This document shows positions 11,103 to 22,649 of a stretch of 64,000 nt of DNA, piece after piece. Both the position numbers and the translations under genes were made by a program. Within the stretch, counting starts at the first letter, position 1, and every line of letters starts with the position of its first letter. Under the pieces are notes generated by a model, which saw nothing but the letters and a program-made list of their open reading frames with translations, was not told the origin of the DNA and did no database searches. Source of the DNA: Punica granatum (taxonomy: Eukaryota > Streptophyta > Magnoliopsida > Myrtales > Lythraceae); NCBI RefSeq assembly GCF_007655135.1, contig NC_045134.1:2252982-2316981 (forward strand). The letters run 5' to 3'.

Positions 11103-11551
11103 CAAGTTATGGCACGGCAACACCAGCAATATGTATACAGCTTTCTTTTGTTTACTTTTCTATTTTTTGCTTCGCTCACCATTTGTTTGGAAGATGTCAT
11201 TTATTTTGTTAGTAGATATTAGATGACAAATTAGTATAGCAATTTATATTTTAGAGTTGTAAAATTTATTTTACATCAGAATCTATCGATTAGGATTATC
11301 TGTTAATTGTTGATTTTCTTATATATGTTCTTATTTCTCTTGCAACATGTATAGTTTATATAGAGCTAATGTTGACCATAGTACTTTCTCGATTGCTTTA
11401 GTAAATACTTTCTATTCCTTGTGATTAATTCAGCATTCGGACTGCCACATACAAATTAATCTCTTTTCCAGCTTCCACGTTTGAAATTTTGTCAGTATGT
11501 AAACATAATTAAGCTGTATATAAATTGCTGGTGTTGCCGTGCCATAACTTG
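11103..11551. repeat. Long inverted repeat with perfect 28-bp arms
   Basis: Positions 11103-11130 and 11524-11551 are exact reverse complements over 28 bases (the left arm begins CAAGTTATGGCACGGC). Weaker pairing extends inward through TATACAGC to GTTTAC and a few bases outward. The spacer is 393 bp of AT-rich sequence. Either a hairpin RNA locus with a long loop or the terminal repeats of a small transposon would look like this. No target-site duplication was seen. Confidence 0.75.
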
Positions 11552-11594
11552 CCGGAAAACCATAAATTAGGTTAGAAAGATAATACTATGTCCC

Positions 11595-11595
<1 letters not shown>

Positions 11596-11626
<31 letters not shown>
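11596..11626. repeat. (ATT)n microsatellite
   Basis: About ten uninterrupted ATT units. Confidence 0.9.
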
Positions 11627-12854
11627 GGTTTCCTTTACTTTGCATCTTATGGATTAATTTGATCTTTATTCTTGCTCGACTAGAAGGGTTGAAGTTTTGG
11701 CTGTCATTTTAAGCTTGCAAGAGAGATCAAATCCTAACCAATGGTAGGTTAGAAAAACTTGGTTTTCGATAGTCTCCCACGATATAATACAGTCGATTAA
11801 TGAGATATTTCCTTTGGCCAAGAAGTTGGAGATGATCTCTTTGTTAACTTGTTTCCTGTCCAATATATCACGGGTTGTTCATCTTTTTGGTAAAGTTTGG
11901 TTAGAAAATGTAGAAGGCCGAGAAACGTTTCCCAGAGAGAATTTTTGACCAGAACTTATCTAATGGCAGCTTTCCCTCTCCAAATTGCAACTGCAGAAGA
12001 ATTTCTAAGTTAGAGACAATAATCGGTTGGTGATAGCAACTTGCACAAATTAACTAACTTTTAAAATTTTCATAATATATTGGATTAGTTCTAATGTAAT
12101 TCGTCGCTTTTAATTAATTTCCTCTACAACAACCTCTTCTTTTAAAATGCTACGTACTTTATAATATATATATATATATATATACACGTCTTTGTACTTC
12201 GAGATGTGATGCACTTATTATTTCCTTATAGTTTGAATAGATAATCACCAATGAAAAAGGAGAGTAGTGCAATGACAAACGCTTTCTTATAATCTAGAGA
12301 CAACTACAGTTCTCGTGGTGGGACTATCCGTGTCCGATTTCTTATTTCTATTTTCTTGTACTAAATCATGGACCTCTCTTATGACTCCAAAAATCAAAAG
12401 GATAACTACCATATTTTTGCAAAATTACAATAAAGATATGTATCAAATTTTAAATTTACGTCAAATATTGATGGAGTTGATAGGCCGCACATATGGGTAC
12501 ATGGTTGGGTCGGGTGGGAGAGCATTTTATTTTGGAAGATGAGATATAGCTCTCTAACCAACCATCTTAGTTTTGCAGAATTCGAAATGAATTAAAGTAT
12601 TTCTATATTGGAGCATGAAATGATCTTGCTATAACAAGAAATAAAGAAAGAGGGCAACATTGAGGTAGGGGATTTACTGCAGTGGCACAAGTCACCGTTC
12701 GAAACTATAAAGTCTCAAGTTCAATTCTCGTCAGTGGGACTCCCGTATCCTTTTATTTAACTTTACTATTTCTATTCTTATAGTTTGACCATAAGTCTCA
12801 TTTATAACAGAAAAAAAAAGTGCAACATCATAGAAGAATTTGAACTTGAACAGC
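11627..12854. other. Intergenic with a possible tRNA-like SINE piece
   Basis: No gene recognised. Around 12671-12745 there is TTACTGCAGTGGCAC followed by AAGTTCAATTCTC, which resembles pol III A- and B-box spacing in tRNA-derived SINEs; this is weak. A TA repeat lies at about 12166-12184. Confidence 0.3.
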
Positions 12855-13094
12855 TTGCAATTTCTTGAATATGTGAAGGGGGAGAGAAAAGCTTTACGAA
12901 CTATAACTATATCTTTTACATTATATCAATTATTGGTAGAGTTTGACACAATCACGTGACTATGTAATACCCATTGCAATTTCTTGAATATGTGGAGGGG
13001 AGAGAAAAGCTTTATGAACTATAACTATATCTTTTATATTGTATCAATTATTGGTAGAATTTGACACACTCATGTGACTATGTAATACTCACTG
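12855..13094. repeat. Tandem duplication, period about 119 bp
   Basis: The block starting TTGCAATTTCTTGAATATGT at 12855 is repeated at 12974, with the same order of landmarks (GAGAGAAAAGCTTTA, ACTATAACTATATCTTTTA, ATCAATTATTGGTAGA, GTGACTATGTAATAC). The units differ by a few substitutions and small indels. Non-coding. Confidence 0.9.
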
Positions 13095-13929
13095 AATATT
13101 TTCTCACAATTTCTCTCCCGAAAATCACATGAGACAGAGTGTTTAGAAAACTACGTGGAAGGTGAAATTTTAAGATGGACTAATGGCTCGGACAAAAATA
13201 AATAGCTAATGACAATAGAAGATCACAAAAACTAAAGCAGTAGAAAAATGAAGTTTTTCCTATAAAAGTATATATAATTTTGTATATGTGCTATTACAAG
13301 TATATATATGTCATAAACCATAGGATGTATATAGAAAAAGTATTTTGCCATTTGGATCATTGCGTCCAAGGGATGGACTTGTTTATACTTGTATAATTCC
13401 AAGTGCTTATAATATTTTTGCTAATTTTAAGTCTATAAAACTATTTAGAATCTTTTATTCAAAATCAGATTTTAATGGTATTATTAGTAATGGTCAATAA
13501 ACGGAGGACATATGTGGTTTTATCGAAAAAAAATTAATTTATCAGTGTTTCTTTTTTTGCTACTATCATCTAACTATAATAATAGACTTCTCGGAAGAGT
13601 GGTTCAGTACCTTAACGATTATAGAAAGAAAATAATATGATTTAAGTTTAAAAAAATTTGAACTTTCCAGGCTACCGAGTGGTAGGGGCAAGTGGGCAAC
13701 GATGACACGCATCTTCGATATGTAAATGGGTGAATGACTTCGAAGGCCTAATTTATTGGGCCGCAGATGTAGGCCCATCAAGAAAGTTCGTGGACAGGTC
13801 CAAAGGCCCATTAAGTTCTTCGGGCAAAGGTCTGTGAAGGTTTTTGGTGGAGGGAAAATTTCTTCTCCGTCAAGTCATCCTTCCTTAATCCTTACGCGAC
13901 GTCTGATCTGTTCATTCGCTTTTTCTTCC
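13095..13929. other. Intergenic upstream of the kelch remnant
   Basis: AT-rich, no gene recognised. The right part (13750-13900) is less AT-rich and may be the old promoter and leader of the kelch-type remnant. Confidence 0.3.
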
Positions 13930-15070
13930 GATGTCTGCAGCCGCTCTACTCAGTTGCCCAGATGAAGTGAGAGAAGTGATCCGTTTCCATTCTCGAGTTT
14001 CTCCATATTTGCAATGTCAGTAAGATCAAAAAAATGCCAATGCCAATGCCGATTTGGATTTGGATGATGATATTTCTAAGCCGCGTCCATTTTGTGCTGT
14101 TTTTGATGGAGCAATGAGTCAAGATATTCCCGTTGGTCCAGGTCACTGCTTCTTTGGCCGATCCTTGTTCGTCATTGGAGGTTCTCCGCATAGGTTTGGG
14201 CATCCCATTCAATCTTTTGTGGTCCTTAAACTCTGCTGCATCACCACCATCACCACAGCCTGGACCTATCAATCCCGGTTTTTTGTTGGACTTGGCGCTT
14301 TTTCGGTCACATGTAGCAAGAAAGAATGCATGCCTATGGACGTGCCTATGATGGCAAGTTTTTCATCTTCGGAGGCATCAGAGTCTCATTCTCTTGGATA
14401 GAGATCTATGATTCGGAGTTGGCAAGTTCCTGCAGCCTAGGATTAGGGACATGCCTCGGCACATCGCAGAGACCACTCCCTCCTTTTACTTTCTGTGGGA
14501 CAGGCCCCTGCCTATGGCACTAAACGTCAGAAAAAGCCACTTATCATGCTGTACATGCGTTCTAGTAAGCGCTTCTACTCGTTCAATGTGGAAGAGGACC
14601 GCTGGAGACAATTTCACCGTCACTTCCACCCCCTCCTCCGCCTGATCAATTTCTTGGAGGAGGAACCTCGTTCCTGTGGGCCCCAACAATCGTCAATATC
14701 GATGGCGCAGCTTGTTGGTCCATCTACTACTTGTCTTCCCAGAGGTGAACGCAAAGGTGTGAGGATCGTATGGTGACCAATGCTTTCTGTCAGTGCTGCT
14801 ATTATTATTTACAAAAAGCTCATCTTCAGTAGCTAGCCTGGGCCATGAATCATGGCGATGGGGAAAGAGAGCTTGCATATTAATTTTGAGGGAGCTGTTG
14901 CTGGCTTCGATGTTTTTGTGGGGCAAACCGTGTTCTCTGAGCGGACGCCGATGGGTACATTCACTCTGTTTTTTATCTCTGCGGGCAGGCTTGCCCAGCA
15001 AACAAGTAAGACACCTGCAGGAGGAGACGACTCTTGGAGGAGGGGAGGATAAGAAGATGAAGTTTTAGCT
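13930..15070 (+). pseudogene. Degraded kelch-repeat (F-box/kelch-like) gene
   Basis: From an ATG at about 13931 the frame reads MSAAALLSCPDEVREVIRFH and stops after about 30 codons. Kelch-like phrases follow in shifting frames: PFCAVFDGAMSQD, then GHCFFGRSLFVIGGSPHR (14054-14200), YDGKFFIFGG followed by EIYDSE (about 14330-14415), and LYMRSSKRFYSFNVEEDRW (about 14546-14610). The hydrophobic-x-hydrophobic-GG pattern and spaced Tyr/Trp are typical of kelch blades, and the opening LP/CPDEV resembles the start of some plant F-box/kelch proteins. At least three frame changes and internal stops mean no intact product. The family call is by pattern only; a badly decayed unrelated beta-propeller gene is possible. 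Confidence 0.5.
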
Positions 15071-15580
15071 ACTGCTGGTGGCGGTGTTGGGACAGTATTA
15101 TATGGCTTCACCAGTAGGTAGTATGGCTCGCCATTGTTCTCGACCGAATCTGCAAGAAAACGGATGAGCTATTTCAAGATTCAAAAGGGTGAAGCCCTTC
15201 ATTTCAGAGGGTTTCCTCCAACTGACCGATCACCTGTCAAAATCACTCGAAACTGTTGCAGCAGGCATGTCTCAAGAACGGGTTCTGGCCCTGAAGAATC
15301 CATCATGTACATAGATAGTATTGTCATGAACACTCGCCTCTTTCTGTTTCTCTTTAAACGGAAAGCACGGTGCCATAGAATTTTCTCTTTCTGTTTCTAT
15401 GGTGGTGCTGCTTGCACCATAGAATTTTCCAGAGGCTAATCTAATAAACTGCATAAATGCAGGGCGAATTGCCTTGCCGTATAACAATTGAGCCTAAACA
15501 AATAAACAATTAAGTTTGCTTAAATTTTGCTTCTCGTTCCAGTTTAGGCTTTGGTAATATTTGAAAATGTTTGAAGCTTA

Positions 15581-15615
<35 letters not shown>

Positions 15616-16445
15616 CTGCGATTGAAGCTAAGGTATCTTACTGATTCAGTTTTTTTATCCATCCCAACATTGTTAATCACCATGCAAATTCTACACGCCA
15701 AAATTTTCACCACAGCCGTGCTTAATACATTTCGTGTTGTGCTTACAGTGAGCTTCATTCAGTTCAGGGCCATCGCTATGGTCCAGGGTATCGTGTTGCT
15801 GCGTAATCAGCATATACCAGCAGACTCCTAGCATTTTGTTACAATGAACTTCTGGCATTTCATTTTCCCGTTGCTGTTAATGGATAATGCAACTCTGTTG
15901 ATATGGAGACTACTGGACGAGTGGCTTTTGCTGCAACGAGTAACAACCCAGTTGTTATTAGCCTGTATGATTTCTCCAGTCTAGGCATAGCCTTTGCTAC
16001 CCTGGTCCGAGATCAAGCCAATAATAAACTTTGCAATGCGAGTTAGCTATTTGGAGAGCTTTGCAAATATTTTTGCTTATGGTCTTTATTAGAGTCATCG
16101 ATCCTCGGACCCTGATAGGCATCGCTCAAATACCTCCAGGTCCATCCTAATATCGAGTCTCGTCTCTCGACAGAAAGAGTGGAGCAAATAGCAGAGGATG
16201 GTGCTCACTGCTCTGTATTAAGCATTGGAACATCCATTAGAACAAGGGAATTATAGTATCCGTCATTGATTCATTTCACATCTGATCCACCATACTCCCT
16301 TTTCTTCAGCAATCAAGCAGATCTGAAACTGAATAAGAATGTTCTCGTCCACACTCAAATTATACACCTAGCTATTAGTAAATAAAAGCTCCGTGAAGGT
16401 TGATCCTGCTTTTTATGAAATCAATGCGTACATCGTCTTTGTTAA
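15071..16445. other. Intergenic and 3' flank of Rubisco activase
   Basis: No gene recognised. Contains an (AT)n run of about 30 bp at 15585-15614. The part right of about 16200 is likely 3' UTR and flank of the activase gene. Confidence 0.4.
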
Positions 16446-18865
16446 TCACTCCAATGTGTACATGCAGCTCCCATCGTCGCTCCTTGCTGTCGGGTCAAAG
16501 TTTGCAGCGTTCGGGTCGGTGCAGCCCTCTGGGATCGGAATGTTTACTTGCTGAGCTGCTTTCCCTGAAAAATTAAACAGCAAAATCACCTTAGACAGCC
16601 TTCACTGATACACCATTACTTGAATGGCCAGACTGACAGGTCGAGTCTGTCAATAAACGGGGAGTTCAATGCCAGCTTAGATGAATATTTCTCCAGGGAC
16701 TAACCGTAGAAACTGCCGCTTTTGATGGAGTCCTCATTGGCGTCGCCGAGGGCGGCCTCGCTGAGGTACTTGTCAGCCAGCTGGACGCGTTTGACATTCT
16801 GCTGCTCCTGCACAAGCATGTTGCCGTACTCCAGCAGCTTCTCGATCGTAATCTTTGGCTGCTCGAATGTTGGGGGCCCCTCCTTCGAGTTCACCAGCTT
16901 CTTCCCGATGGTTTCAACCCCAACACCCGATATCCACTTCCTCACCTCGTCGTCATAGACCCGAGCCCTCACCGCACCAAAGAAATCTGCATATATCCCC
17001 AGAGATGGTCAGGACCTGATTCATTGTCCCTAAAAGTAGATGAGCAAGCCATTTCCAGGAAACAACTCAATTAACTCACCAATGGATTGGCCGGGGAAGG
17101 TGTCGACGAGCTTGACAATATCCTGATCAGCAACACCATCGGTCCTGAAGATACCCTTGCAGACACCGATCCGGTCCTCACGGGTTGGGGCCCAGTAGAA
17201 CTTCTCCATACGCCCATCACGGATCAGGGGGGCGTAAAGGGTCGAGAAGTCGTTTCCGGTGACGATGATGGGCACCCGGGGGTTCTCCTCCTTGTTGTAC
17301 ATGCCAGGGAGCTGGACGTTGGTGGGATTGTCGGCAATGTTCATGAGGGTGGCGTTCACCATCTGGTTGTTGACAGTGTACTGGGTAGTCCCGCCCATCC
17401 GCCCGGCTCCGGCATCCAGGTCGTTGATGAAGAGGCAGCACATCTTGCCCTTCTTTATAATGTCGGCCGCCTCACGGTACCTCTGTCGGATCAACTTAGC
17501 GGGCTCTCCTGCATTCCCGCTCTCAAGCTCTCCGGCACTCATCATAATCGGGCTGCAATTACATTAAGTTACATTAAATTCGATCATTGACAAGGTTTAA
17601 TAATCAATCATCTGAAGTTGTGGTGCTCACTTGATTCCCATCTTAGCAAAGACAAGCTCGCACTGGAATGATTTTCCTTGACCTTTGCCTCCCCATACAC
17701 CCAAGATAAGAGGAACCTGCAAATTACCAATAACTTGATACATATACATATATAACATTGATTGATAAATATCACACAGTCGATATTAATTGACTGAAGG
17801 AGACTTACAGTTGTTTGGCCTAACGAATCTAACTGAAGGAAATTTACAGTTGACATAAAGACGGACAGTGTATACCTTGATGTTAGGCAGGTTCATGAAG
17901 TTCTTGGTGATGTGGACGACAAGCTTGTCCATGAAGGCAGGTGCAATGTAGAACCCATCCATGTTGTTGTCATAGTCGTACCTGAAAATTCATGATTATG
18001 GGACTCGAGTTAACCATGAACGCTTCTAAAATGATAAATGACGATCAGAAAATAACCTATGCGAATCGAAAAGATGACTTACTGGCGGAGGCCCGTGCTG
18101 ATGTAATCATAGGAACTCATGACGGCATAGTGTGTGCCAGCATCCTGCGGGGCCTGGAAGAGGGAGTCGACCATACCCTTGCCTCGGGTGATGTCCTGTT
18201 GGTCATCCGATATGTCGTAGCCAAGGCCCTTCCATCTGTCCTTGTTGGTTTGCTTCGACTCGTCCACCTCGCCGGCGACGACCTTGAAGCTCCCGGAGGT
18301 GGCCTTCGGGCTAGCAATTCTCGAGTTCGCCTTCTTCAGGCTACTTCCGAAGAAGGCCGTGCTAACTGGGACTGATGGTGTTCCATTGCCCGACCCGCTC
18401 AAATTCAACTGCAAATAAATATTTCTCTCTCCAATTATTAATTTGAAATAAATAATTGATTCTTCACTATCGTACCTAAAAATCCTTCTAATACTCATAT
18501 CCCATCTTATTTGATTTTTGGATAAATACATATGAAAGCTGAATATTAAAATATGATACTGCTAACAAAATATTCGGATAATTATATCTTCATATAACAT
18601 GATGACCTCATACAGTACCATGACAAAGCAAAACATACGTATTGTTACCACCGAGTCCTACTAGCTAGGCTTACTGCTAGCGTTTACCGAAGTCTAGAAT
18701 CGCGAACACTAGGAAGCTTCGCGCAGCACTCTGATCAAGCAACACTGCCCTACTTACTGATACTTGGAATACATATGCAAGTGATGTTTCGAAGTATGGG
18801 AAATGGGATATATAGATTACCGGAGCACTGTTGATGGATCCGACCGTGGAGACCGCAGTGGCCAT
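16446..18865 (-). CDS. RCA: Rubisco activase, long (alpha) form, chloroplast
   Basis: Seven exons (18865-18821, 18408-18083, 17981-17876, 17716-17631, 17552-17080, 16986-16705, 16564-16446) join in frame to 478 residues, all introns GT-AG. It is the AAA+ ATPase that frees inhibited Rubisco of sugar phosphates in the stroma. The first ~58 residues ([15 protein letters not shown]..., Ser/Lys-rich) fit a transit peptide. Next come [20 protein letters not shown], Walker A GGKGQGKS (168-175), Walker B LFINDLD (228-234) and [20 protein letters not shown]. The tail [20 protein letters not shown] ends with Cys454 and Cys473, the spacing of the thioredoxin-f regulated pair of alpha isoforms. Retention of the last intron gives Phe-Tyr-Gly-stop (GGT TAG at the donor), a ready short beta form. 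Residue matches to Arabidopsis RCA are extensive. Confidence 0.97.
16565..16704 (-). promoter_or_regulatory. RCA last intron, candidate alternative-splicing switch
   Basis: The 140-bp intron has donor GTTAGT and acceptor TTTCAG. Splicing adds the 38-residue redox tail; reading through gives an immediate TAG after Gly440. The donor is weaker than the GTAAGT/GTGAGT donors used in introns 2, 4 and 5. In Arabidopsis and spinach a single RCA gene makes both forms by alternative splicing near this point, so regulation here is plausible inference. Confidence 0.6.
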
Positions 18866-18975
18866 CTTGATCGGAGTACTACCAAAATCTTCTGAAGAGC
18901 AGCGAAGATCGTAAACGAAGTGCAGAGAGCGCAGTTGCCTTAGAACAGAGGCCAGAAGGGAGACTGTGCCTTGAA

Positions 18976-19121
18976 CTTATACTGCTATTTTTGGTGTCCA
19001 GAGAAAAATAAAATTAATATCCCCCATGGGGATTGGTTTTCGATAGGAAGAATTCATAACGGCCACACAATGGAGATTGGTTTTGTGACACGTGGCAAAA
19101 CTGAGGTGTCTCACTATTATC
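18976..19121 (-). promoter_or_regulatory. RCA promoter: TATA, G-box and I-box-like elements
   Basis: Read towards the gene, GTATAAGT holds a TATA-like TATAAG at 18976-18981, about 112 bp before the ATG. CACGTG at 19089-19094 lies in GCCACGTGTCAC, and GATAA at 19117-19121 lies in GTGATAATAG. A CCAAT sits between. G-box plus I-box is the usual light-response combination of photosynthesis genes. Function is inferred from motif and position. Confidence 0.6.
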
Positions 19122-19199
19122 ACACCCATCCATAGAGGAGAATGATGATCATGAGGGCCCAAAATGTACTGCAACTACTTGGCCGTTAATCTACGCATT

Positions 19200-22100
19200 G
19201 CGTAAGCATTTTAATTATTTATTTTTATCTGAATATTGTTAAAATTTTATGTCATAAAAGATATCAAATAAAATTGTAAATACATTAAGGAAATTTGAAA
19301 TAAGATTGGAAAAATACGCTTAGGGGGAAATTAAGCATTCATTGCACGAATGGAAGAATTTCAGGAGAAGAAGTTGAACTAGTTGAAAACCCGCGTATTA
19401 CACAGGCAGAAAATAAATAATTTTTAGTTGCAACTAATTTTATGAAACAATTGTACACGTTATGGATAAATATGGCTTATGAAAAATTAGACCAATTTGT
19501 TATAGATATATCAACAAATTACAACATTTCATTCATATTGGATATAGACAAATTATCTCGATAAATTAATTAAGTACATCTAACAAAATATAAAGTAATA
19601 TATATGGGTAAAGTAGAGTAATCTTTAAGAAAAAACGAAGGGAAAATATCAAACATTTATCTTTATAATAAATGAGAAATATTATGTTAAAGAAAAAACA
19701 ATAATATATATTTTTTTAATTCTCAATATCAATTATCAAATATCAAAGTAAATTAAAATGCAACAATTTTACAGAAAATTAATTATTTTGGGTAAAATAT
19801 AACAGATAATTAATACACCAAATTGATTGATATCCTCGTAAAATCCCTAATGAAAATTTAGGCTATTAACTCAAAATCCTAACTACTATAAGAAAATTGA
19901 ATCCTCTTCTGTATAAGTTATTCTTATGGAAAGAAATCATCACATTGCGAGGCAGAATCTCGTAGTCAATCCTTTGCCACTTGAATCTTGACGGGTTATT
20001 AGATAGCCACAAACAAACAAAGAAGAAATAGGTTAAATGACATTCGTTTGAGAATATACGAATTGTTATTTTTCATAGAATTCGAGCAATATTAACGACA
20101 TAAATATAGGTAACATAAAAGATAGAATCTAAATTTAATAAAAAAGGAAACATAATACCGTAAAGTGCTTGATATCCTCGTAAAATCCCTAAATCAACTC
20201 AAAATCCTAACGAAAAATAAGAAAATTGAATCGTCTTTGTATAAGTTATTCTTATGGAAAGAAGTCATTTTAGTATGAGGTAGAATCTACGTCAATCCTT
20301 TGCCACTTGAATCTTGACCGGATGTTAGGGAGCTCCAAACATAGTAGAGAATAAATGGGAGAGACAATCTTTATTTGAGAATATACGAATTGTTGTTTTT
20401 CATAGAATTAGAGAAACATTAAAGGCATATATATTGGCAACTGAAAAGAAAGAATTTAACTTTAATAAAAGGGGATATAATATTTAAAATTCTATGACAA
20501 TATATACGTAATGCCACAAAAATATATGCATATATGTTGAAATTTTTTCCCATATATATGAACATCTTAAAGCATAAGATATATATATACATATATATAT
20601 ATATATATGTTAACACACATAATTAGCTTTAATGGACATATGTCAAAAATCAAAAAATTGGATAGTGTATATAAAATCTACATATTCTATTGCATATTCT
20701 TGCCTTGTGCATTACACATAAATATTAATTGGATATATGAGGACAATTTATATGAAAATATTTTTGATAAAAGAACATAAATATTTCTTTAAATATAAAT
20801 GATCTATACATTCTACTGCTTAATTAACGATGAAATAATATAAAAGGTTTTCTTAGTACATAAATGATAATGTGACTGTGTCAGAGAGCTCTATATTATA
20901 TATTTAATGATGCGACGGTATGAGAATTAGACTTGTGCTTTGTTTATATATATATATATATGTATGTATATATTAATATATACATAGGATTAGTCTCAAT
21001 TAATTACATGATAAGACGTCATCTCAATGAAGAAATAATTTAGAGTCCCACTTTGAGAAGGAAAGCCTTAGACAGTCACATCGTTCTTGACGTAGAATTG
21101 AAACGTCCCAAATCTTAATTAAAAGGAATAAGTGTCGAGCCATTTGAATTAACCCACGTTGATTTTATTCTACTTATTTCTTTTTGGTCCACGTTGGACT
21201 TTATTTACTACGTACAAACTCGAAATTTTGTGAAAGTTCACCTCATGTTCAGAAATAAGTCGATGTAGAGAAGAAAGTTAAGTCTTAACTACCTCATTAT
21301 CTTAAAAAAAAAAAGAGGGAAAAAAAATAAAACTCCTTCCATTATTGGTTTTCTGAGGTCGACATTGAAGTCTTGTTTGTTCCTTCTCCACTAAAAATCT
21401 TTCATCTTCTCACCACTTTGATTTATTGCCACACAAACTGCGTCAATCTCAGGAACTCTCTGGTCTTTTGTATTTTTCGATTTTTCTTTCGGCTCATTTT
21501 CATGAGAGAATTTTGGGGTTGTCTCTACGTATGAATCAGAGTTGATGTTCTACACCACAAGCTAATGCCAGTTGTAGGAAGTCCCAAAAACAAAGGAAAA
21601 ATAAGAGGATACAAATATTTATATGAAATTTCATTTTTACGTGCACAGATTTTTTCTGTTCCATAAGTTAATGTTTGTCGATTTTCTAAGATCTGCACAG
21701 CTACTACATACCAGTGTCTAGAAACCTCTTATTCCCATGGGGAAGATTCTCGGGTTTGACGCGACGATATAATCCTTATGACGATATAATCTAAATTGTG
21801 ACGATAAACAATTTAGATTTACAACATAATTAATTATACATACCGTTTAAACTCAATGATTTCGTGTTAGTCTGCGGTACGGGGAGTTGTCCCATGATTA
21901 TCTTCTTCGTGTCTCTCAGAAGGGTTTTGGTAAACTTATATCCAACTCTTTGCTTCTAACTTTTTCTGGGGTGAACATCTTTGCTTCTAATTTATCAGAA
22001 AATGATGATGCGAGGATACAGCAGCATGAAAATGAACGAATTGCTAAACACTCGTGTCGTTAGTTCAATAGAATAGGATAGGATAGGGTAGGACAGGATA

Positions 22101-22640
22101 GGAAAGTCCACGACAACTTGGTTCGGGCCTCATGATGAAAATAAGCCTTAAAGACATCGAAGCCCAATTGTTTCATGGGCTTTGCTTATTCATGCAATGG
22201 GTTTGTTTGCCCGATCTTATCTTCTCCCAAAACCCAAACCTCTTTAATTTCCTGCATATAATAAGGATGGCAGAGAGAGCCAAAAGTTCCCCAGTTTTGT
22301 GGGTTTAGTTTTGATTACCAGAAACAATGAGGTAAGACCCCGGATGGAAGGCGGGGAAGATGATGTGTTTTTATTGGCCAAGGTGGGAAAGATGATTGAC
22401 TCGATGTATCTAATGAAACACTCGAAATTTTGAGACAACAGCTCAAGGGATAGACAGTAAAATCTCTATGTCGAGTGTCAACGTGATTTAATTTATATTC
22501 GGACTGGGGTTCCAGCTTACGTATACATACAATGTACATATGAATAATTGAAGTTCCTAGCTATATATAGCACGAACGGTTGAGGCTTGAACAACTTTGA
22601 TTACTTTGTTTTGCATATATACAACATTTACGAAACGTTG
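19200..22640. other. AT-rich intergenic region
   Basis: No gene recognised. Contains the 342-bp tandem duplication listed separately, TA-rich runs at about 20579-20609 and 20945-20972, and a short GGATAGGATAGG-type tandem at about 22075-22106. Confidence 0.4.
19829..20450. repeat. Direct tandem duplication, period 342 bp
   Basis: GATATCCTCGTAAAATCCCTAA at 19829 recurs at 20171, and the same landmarks follow in each unit: AACTCAAAATCCTAAC, ATAAGTTATTCTTATGGAAA, CAATCCTTTGCCACTTGAAT and GAGAATATACGAATTGTT. The units have diverged by substitutions and short indels, and the second loses similarity near 20450. No coding frame runs through it. Confidence 0.85.
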
Positions 22641-22649
22641 AATTTATGT

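Noticed and set aside
17087..17590. 167-codon plus-strand frame
   Set aside because: Antisense shadow of Rubisco activase exon 5.
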